64,000 bases of DNA, taken from Wuchereria bancrofti (taxonomy: Eukaryota > Nematoda > Chromadorea > Rhabditida > Onchocercidae). The DNA is taken from NCBI GenBank assembly GCA_005281725.1, contig SSBO01000003.1, positions 4,278,495 through 4,342,494 on the forward strand, given 5' to 3'. A program made the translations under genes and the position numbers. Position 1 is the stretch's first letter. Each line of letters starts with the position of its first letter. The notes under the pieces were generated by a model. That model searched no databases and was not told the origin of the DNA. It saw only the letters and a program-made list of their open reading frames with translations. Below are positions 54,961 through 64,000 of the stretch, piece after piece.

Positions 54961-57900
54961 CTCGTATATTATTTTGTTTTTCTAGACATTCTCTATTGCT
55001 CTAATCATTCTTGACTGTTTATTATCTCGTTATTTTTCTCATAATTTAAACTTGTACCGAGAAACGTTCATGCAGACTATCGTTTAACTACAATTTCATT
55101 TAGTTTACCTACCTTCGGATGTTTAAACTTGTTCTTGCAGATCCACGTCATTAGTACTCCGCGTGCAGGAAATGCTATTGTGCAATTCCCTCCAGCAATT
55201 GTTTATAAAAATAGCAAAGTTGAACCAAGCCCAAGTGGTGACCTTGATTGGCGTCTTTCAGTCCCTCGTGGCATGCAGAATAAAATTTTTTTCAAACCTG
55301 CAACTGCTCCTCGTCGTTGGGTTGTTTTTATGTTTCACAACGCTTCAGACCAACAATCTGCAGAGTCAGTCTTCAGTTTTTATATAATTGTGAATTGGGA
55401 GTAAAAACGTTGAGAAAGGTAAATTGTATTTGTAATTTAAGCTTTTTTGTTCCAGTCGCTTCATCGCTGCATTTGTCAATCGTTCTCGTGACCATGGTAT
55501 ACAAATGCCGAATCCATCACGTTCCGAAGAGTATGACCGCACTGATATGGATTTCCTCATTGAGAAGATCGAATTTATGCGTAGGAATGGAGTAGAATAT
55601 ATTCTGTTCATCACACGAGATAGATATGACCCTGTGCATGGTAAGCTAGTTTTCATTTCTTTCTAGCACCACAGCTTATCGATTCTCAAATAAAGTTGAG
55701 ATTTTATTGTTTCCGATATTAGAACTTATCAGGATTTTTCTAAATTATATTGATTTTCTAAGTTCATTAATTTGTATTTCATAAAGCTTACAATTTTATC
55801 ATTTCATTATTTCGTATTTTCAAGGCGATGATATTTATTAGGAAGCGATGATAATTTTTAGATGCGATGAAGCTGACAGAAATCAAATGCGGTGTGGTAA
55901 CGCAGCATATTTGTTCTAGTACTCTCTTTAAAGCAATCAGCAATCGTGGTGCTGAAATGACGCTGGATAACTTGGTCATGAAAATGAATCTAAAGCTTGG
56001 TGGTATAACTCATGCTCTTACTTCATCTTCTGCTTTCCTGAGCAAAAATCGTCTTACCAACAACGTCATGTTTGTTTTACCAATACAATTTCTTTTTTGA
56101 AACTAGTAACTGGTTGAGCATTACCAAAGTCGATTTAGTATTCTTAACTTAGGTTAGTTTCGGTCCCGGTCTCCTTTATAGCTTGCGAAAGTTGTTGCGA
56201 CAAAGAATTTTCAAGCGAGCACGACTATAAAAATAAAGTAGATTAAATGTAGCGATAGAAACAGGACTAAAAAAACTACTTGAAAGTTTCTTCAACCTCC
56301 TTATCACAGAATTCGAGCTATTTTATATAATTTCCCAGTCTGTGCAGATTAAAACAACAATTTGGCATACTGTGTCACTGCATGTCTTCAATAAAATTTC
56401 TAGGTTCTTGCCTTTTGGATGTGGTGTAACAATTTGTAAGTTCTTGTAGGGATAAGGAGTGGCTGCGGCATTCTAGAATGTTTTTCGGCCTCGACATGTC
56501 ACATGCAGCACCGCAGTCACTCTATGAACGACAGGCTCAGGTTCCACCTAGCGAACCAACTATTGTTGCTGTAAGACTGTGCTTTTTTATTTTAACAGTT
56601 CTTTCTTGAAAACTTATCATCCATATACTTGACCAAATTAAATCGTTATGAGTGGTTAGATCATTTGATTTCTGTCCGTTGTTGTCATTTTTTATTTTAG
56701 ATGACGTTCTCATGTGGCGAACCATTTGCAATGCAGGGTGAATACTGGATGCAAGAGCCGCGCCTTCATGTTGTGAAGTTCTTGAAAGAACATGTCGAAA
56801 GAGCAGTTAGGTCGTTCAGAAATACATCGAAGGCGAAATGTTTACCAGAACACGTCGTTGTGTTTCGTAGTGGTGTCTCGGAAGGAGAGTATGCAAAGGT
56901 CGGAGTTCCAAAAATAATTACAGCGATTCTCGAAATTTCCTGTTATGTTGCCTATGAGCAAAGCATTAATAAAATTTTGGAGAATTGACAATATTCTCAA
57001 GCGTTGAACCTCAAGCATGACAAAAGTTTATGATTTTTATACTTACTTTAATAATAAGTTTTTTTGGAGGTTTCGGAAATGAGGATGAAAGTTCTGTTCC
57101 AGGTATTGTTTTATTTCATATTTGTTTGTCAAATTTGTTACAGATCATTAATGAGGAGGGTAAACAGTTTCGTGAAGCTTTTATTGCGGCAGCTGATGGT
57201 CGTGCGGAACGCGTTCGTCTTACAGTTGTTGTCATGCAGGCGCATTCAAATTATCGCATTTACCCAGAGCATATCCAACAGGGAAGTGCCTCTCAGCAAA
57301 ATGTCCCACCTGGTACGATTATAGATGTGGATATTGTTCATCCAACTCACACAGAGTTCATTATTGTTCCTCATAAATCTATCATGGTTTGTAAATTTTG
57401 TTCATGTTTTTCTCATTCAATGAGTATGACGTCTCGCTTGCTTAAATGAAGCGTAGGTATTGGATATGTGCTCCAAATGAGGCATTTTTGGTAAGCAGAA
57501 CTGGCACTGTGGGATGAACCAAACGTTGAGTTAAAGTGCCAAATTTTTCGCTCATGAGAGACCCCTTTAATACTGATGTTTCTTATGAATACAATTGGCT
57601 TTATTAGAGATAACTTCTGGCTTGATAACTGCCGAATGTCTTTTTGGAACTTAGTGTTGTCATCTATCTTAACTTCTGCAGGGTACTGCACGTCCTGTGC
57701 GTGCTACGGTTTTGATTGATGACGAACCTCGTATGTCAATGGATGAATTAGAAGGCGTAACAAACGCTCTGTGTTATGCCCATGGTATTGTCACTTCACC
57801 AATATCTCTACCGGCGCATCTTTATGCTGCTGCTGATCTCGCTAAAAGAGGACGAAATAATTTTAAGACGGAACAGTAAGCATAACTTTATATTTTATAC

Positions 57901-58246
57901 TTGAGCCGGACTTTCAGTTTTAAATTGGAAAGAATGTTTGTTAGCGATCAGTACTTTAAAGATATTTCATTTTTTTTAATTGCAAAAATTTGCTGTTCAA
58001 AATGGAGCTTGAACACGTTAGATTTTAAGGAATAGTTTTTTAAAACTTGGTTTTTTAATTTGCGTGCACAATGCATTTCTACTGCTTTCACATAATATTA
58101 TCATCAGAAATGTCGCCGATGATAACGGTTCAACATCGAGTGGCAGTGACGGAAAAGGTCATTTTACGAATGATGGTTCGGAGGATTACTTCCCGATGAT
58201 GTCTGCAGAACTAGCCAATAAATTGAAATATAAGTTTTGGGCCTGA
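52015..58246 (+). CDS. Worm-type (WAGO) Argonaute, probably without slicer activity
   Basis: Small-RNA-guided Argonaute, probably binding secondary siRNAs as nematode WAGOs do. Exons: 52015-52085, 52314-52508, 52617-52797, 53064-53248, 53373-53530, 53654-53782, 53868-53946, 54192-54405, 54794-54910, 55141-55364, 55456-55640, 55862-about 56064, 56450-56570, 56701-56898, 57144-57386, 57682-57875, 58108-58246; about 945 aa. Domains in order: N-terminal (VNGYELDMSKAIEKVYKFEL), linker, PAZ (YKYQRRLRYPGLPC, 'FLEVVGGQRV'), MID ('MKLTEIKCGVVTQHI'), PIWI (NLKLGG, 'MFFGLDMSHAAPQSLYERQA', 'RSGVSEGEY', 'GTARPV..TVLIDD', 'LAKRGRNN'), ending KYKFWA. Catalytic residues: the first Asp is kept (GLDMSH, codon 56493-56495), the second is Ser (56869-56871) and the usual His is Thr (57706-57708), so RNA cleavage is unlikely. 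The phase between 56064 and 56450 does not fit, so that boundary is wrong or a small exon was missed. The exact WAGO subfamily is not resolved. Confidence 0.9.
52509..52616 (+). other. Stop-free 108-nt intron or alternative exon in the Argonaute gene
   Basis: It begins GTACGC and ends TTTATTTCAG. Its length is a multiple of three and the Argonaute frame runs through it without a stop, so retention would insert 36 residues rich in Val, Phe and Leu. Part of it is an 18-bp tandem repeat (GTCGTACGCAATTCA, then GTCGTACGTAATTCA). Splicing is preferred because the inserted residues interrupt the conserved N-terminal domain. Confidence 0.6.
54931..54961. repeat. (TA)n microsatellite in an Argonaute intron
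   Basis: Uninterrupted alternating TA tract of about 28 bp. Confidence 0.9.
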
Positions 58247-59710
58247 AATAGTTAAGCTTTTAATACCGTTGCACCGTTCATTGTTGAAATTATCTTATTA
58301 CTCTTTTGATGATAGATTGGATGTACTTTGTTTACCTGAAGTGGCGTAAATATTCTTTTCTTTCAAACCCTAAAACTTCATTTTTTTCATCTTTTTACTT
58401 TCTCGCTTTATCTTATCATGACGTTTTTAGACTCATTTTCCGTTATCACCACCTAACCGGGGTGTTAAGTACATGTGGTAGGTCTCCTCTATTCTTTTTG
58501 AAATAATGCATGATGCAGCTGTAGTTGCTGCATCATCTTCTAAAAGTGTTCGACGCAAAAGACTAAAAGTTGTCCTGTCACATACCGAATTCGTCCGGCC
58601 ACTTTTGCAATAGTAACTATGCAGTCTCTTTCACAGCTTTTCAAAATTCAAATGATTGTTCTTCGGCAATGAATTTACTTTTTTCCTTTAGATTTGGTGA
58701 AGCTTAAAGTGCTTTTATTTCCTGATAAAAATGAAATTTTTTCTACTCAATGATCTCAGTTGTCGCGAGTCATTGTTGCGAGTTCATTTCTATGTCTCTT
58801 TTGACTAGAATTTTTGTTAGCTCCATGTTTTGAAACTTTTTTTCGTCCTACGTTGAATAAAGTAAATTTTCAGTTTGTTAGGTACATATTCTATTTATAT
58901 TATCATCATATCATGATAGAAAGCAATATATAAGATATGAGTAGTTTTGACATTGTTAAGAGATGAGTAAAATACACTTCTCATTTTTACTTTGCCGTAA
59001 CTGTAGCAGTCACATTCTAGACGTTAGTGGTCTCTTTCAAATACCTCGCATTGAAAGCTTTTTTGTCGTTAGTAACACTCGACGCTTGTGAAGATTTACA
59101 GTGGTCTTACACGAGACGGGAAATCAATTGGCTTTTACGTGAACCGATAGAAATAAATCAAATAATTGACAGTAAATCAATTTGACCTTTACATGTAGTG
59201 CTACTACATACTCTAACTGATGGGTGCATTCTGAAGAGTGTAGTATATTTCATGTTATTGGGATGTTTCGCTTGCGAATATCACTTATATAGTTTATTTG
59301 TACTGCTCTCCGATAGATGTTGCTGGTGATTTAAAAAAGCGGTCTTAGATTTGTTGCATTGCAAGTTTGGTGTGTTACTGATTGGTAAGATAAGCCGACA
59401 CATTTCTGCTCGGTTTTTCTATAATTCTGAATTATAGTGATTCTATAAATGAGCAGAACCGTCCTCCATTCGACCGAGATTGTCTACATTCATCAGGTCG
59501 TCCAATAACGTCACTTCATCTATATCTAAGTCAACTTACTGCAAACAAAACAAAAATTTTCGATGAAAGCGTCAAGCTGTATGCATATGATGTGCGTGAA
59601 CAGTATTTTATGCTTCCCGGAAGTTCAAAAACAAAAAAAACCCAACAAAGTGGAAAATGAGAATAACAAAGTTGTTACTGACACATCTTAACGCCTTGAC
59701 ATGCACAGTT
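58247..59710. other. Intergenic region between convergent genes
   Basis: The 1.46 kb between the stop of the plus-strand Argonaute gene and the stop of the minus-strand KRI1-type gene should hold both 3' untranslated regions. No coding exon was recognised. A plus-strand AATAAA is at 58856-58861. Confidence 0.7.
58856..58861 (+). terminator. Possible polyadenylation signal of the Argonaute gene
   Basis: Canonical AATAAA about 610 nt after the stop at 58246, the first one I noticed on this strand. The distance is long for a nematode 3' end, so a variant hexamer nearer the stop may be used instead. Confidence 0.35.

Positions 59711-64000
<4,290 letters not shown>

Overview
This window is AT-rich eukaryotic DNA with intron-dense genes: roughly 20-340 bp exons, many introns under 150 bp with T-rich TTTCAG acceptors, and a few introns of several kb. 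A worm-type (WAGO) Argonaute, an EGL-27-type RERE/atrophin protein, and two genes with a strong acceptor 3-9 nt before the ATG (as expected for spliced-leader trans-splicing) all point to a nematode. A filarial or other spirurid worm is my best guess, but that is inference. No bacterial operon, Wolbachia insertion, CRISPR array, rRNA or convincing tRNA was recognised.

Layout. 1-11.6 kb: no recognisable gene; microsatellites, one dispersed direct repeat and one comparatively GC-rich island, probably the upstream region of the next gene. 11.69-26.15 kb (+): an EGL-27/RERE-family corepressor (BAH, ELM2, SANT, GATA-type finger, atrophin box) in about 18 exons, with a 5.9 kb intron. 26.15-30.3 kb: intergenic. 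30.31-46.29 kb (+): a Nup205-family (NPP-3) scaffold nucleoporin in about 31 exons. It has one 4.7 kb intron full of repeats, a GC-AG intron and a chimeric dead pseudo-exon. 46.3-52.0 kb: intergenic, with dispersed repeats and a perfect 24-bp-arm hairpin. 52.02-58.25 kb (+): an Argonaute of the nematode WAGO type in about 17 exons, lacking two of the three metal-binding catalytic residues. 59.71-64.0 kb (-): a KRI1-family ribosome-biogenesis gene, convergent with the Argonaute gene; its 5' end lies outside the window.

The four genes belong to different processes: chromatin repression, nuclear pore, small-RNA silencing and 40S ribosome assembly. Nothing shows that they form an operon or a dedicated system. 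I found no clearly new multi-gene system. The most unusual signals are structural: the 49.56 kb hairpin, the chimeric pseudo-exon at 31.55 kb, the inverted-repeat element inside the 4.7 kb nucleoporin intron, and a stop-free 108-nt intron in the Argonaute gene. Exon boundaries were read by eye from splice signals, reading phase and remembered family sequences, so single boundaries may be off by a base or more; doubtful ones are named.
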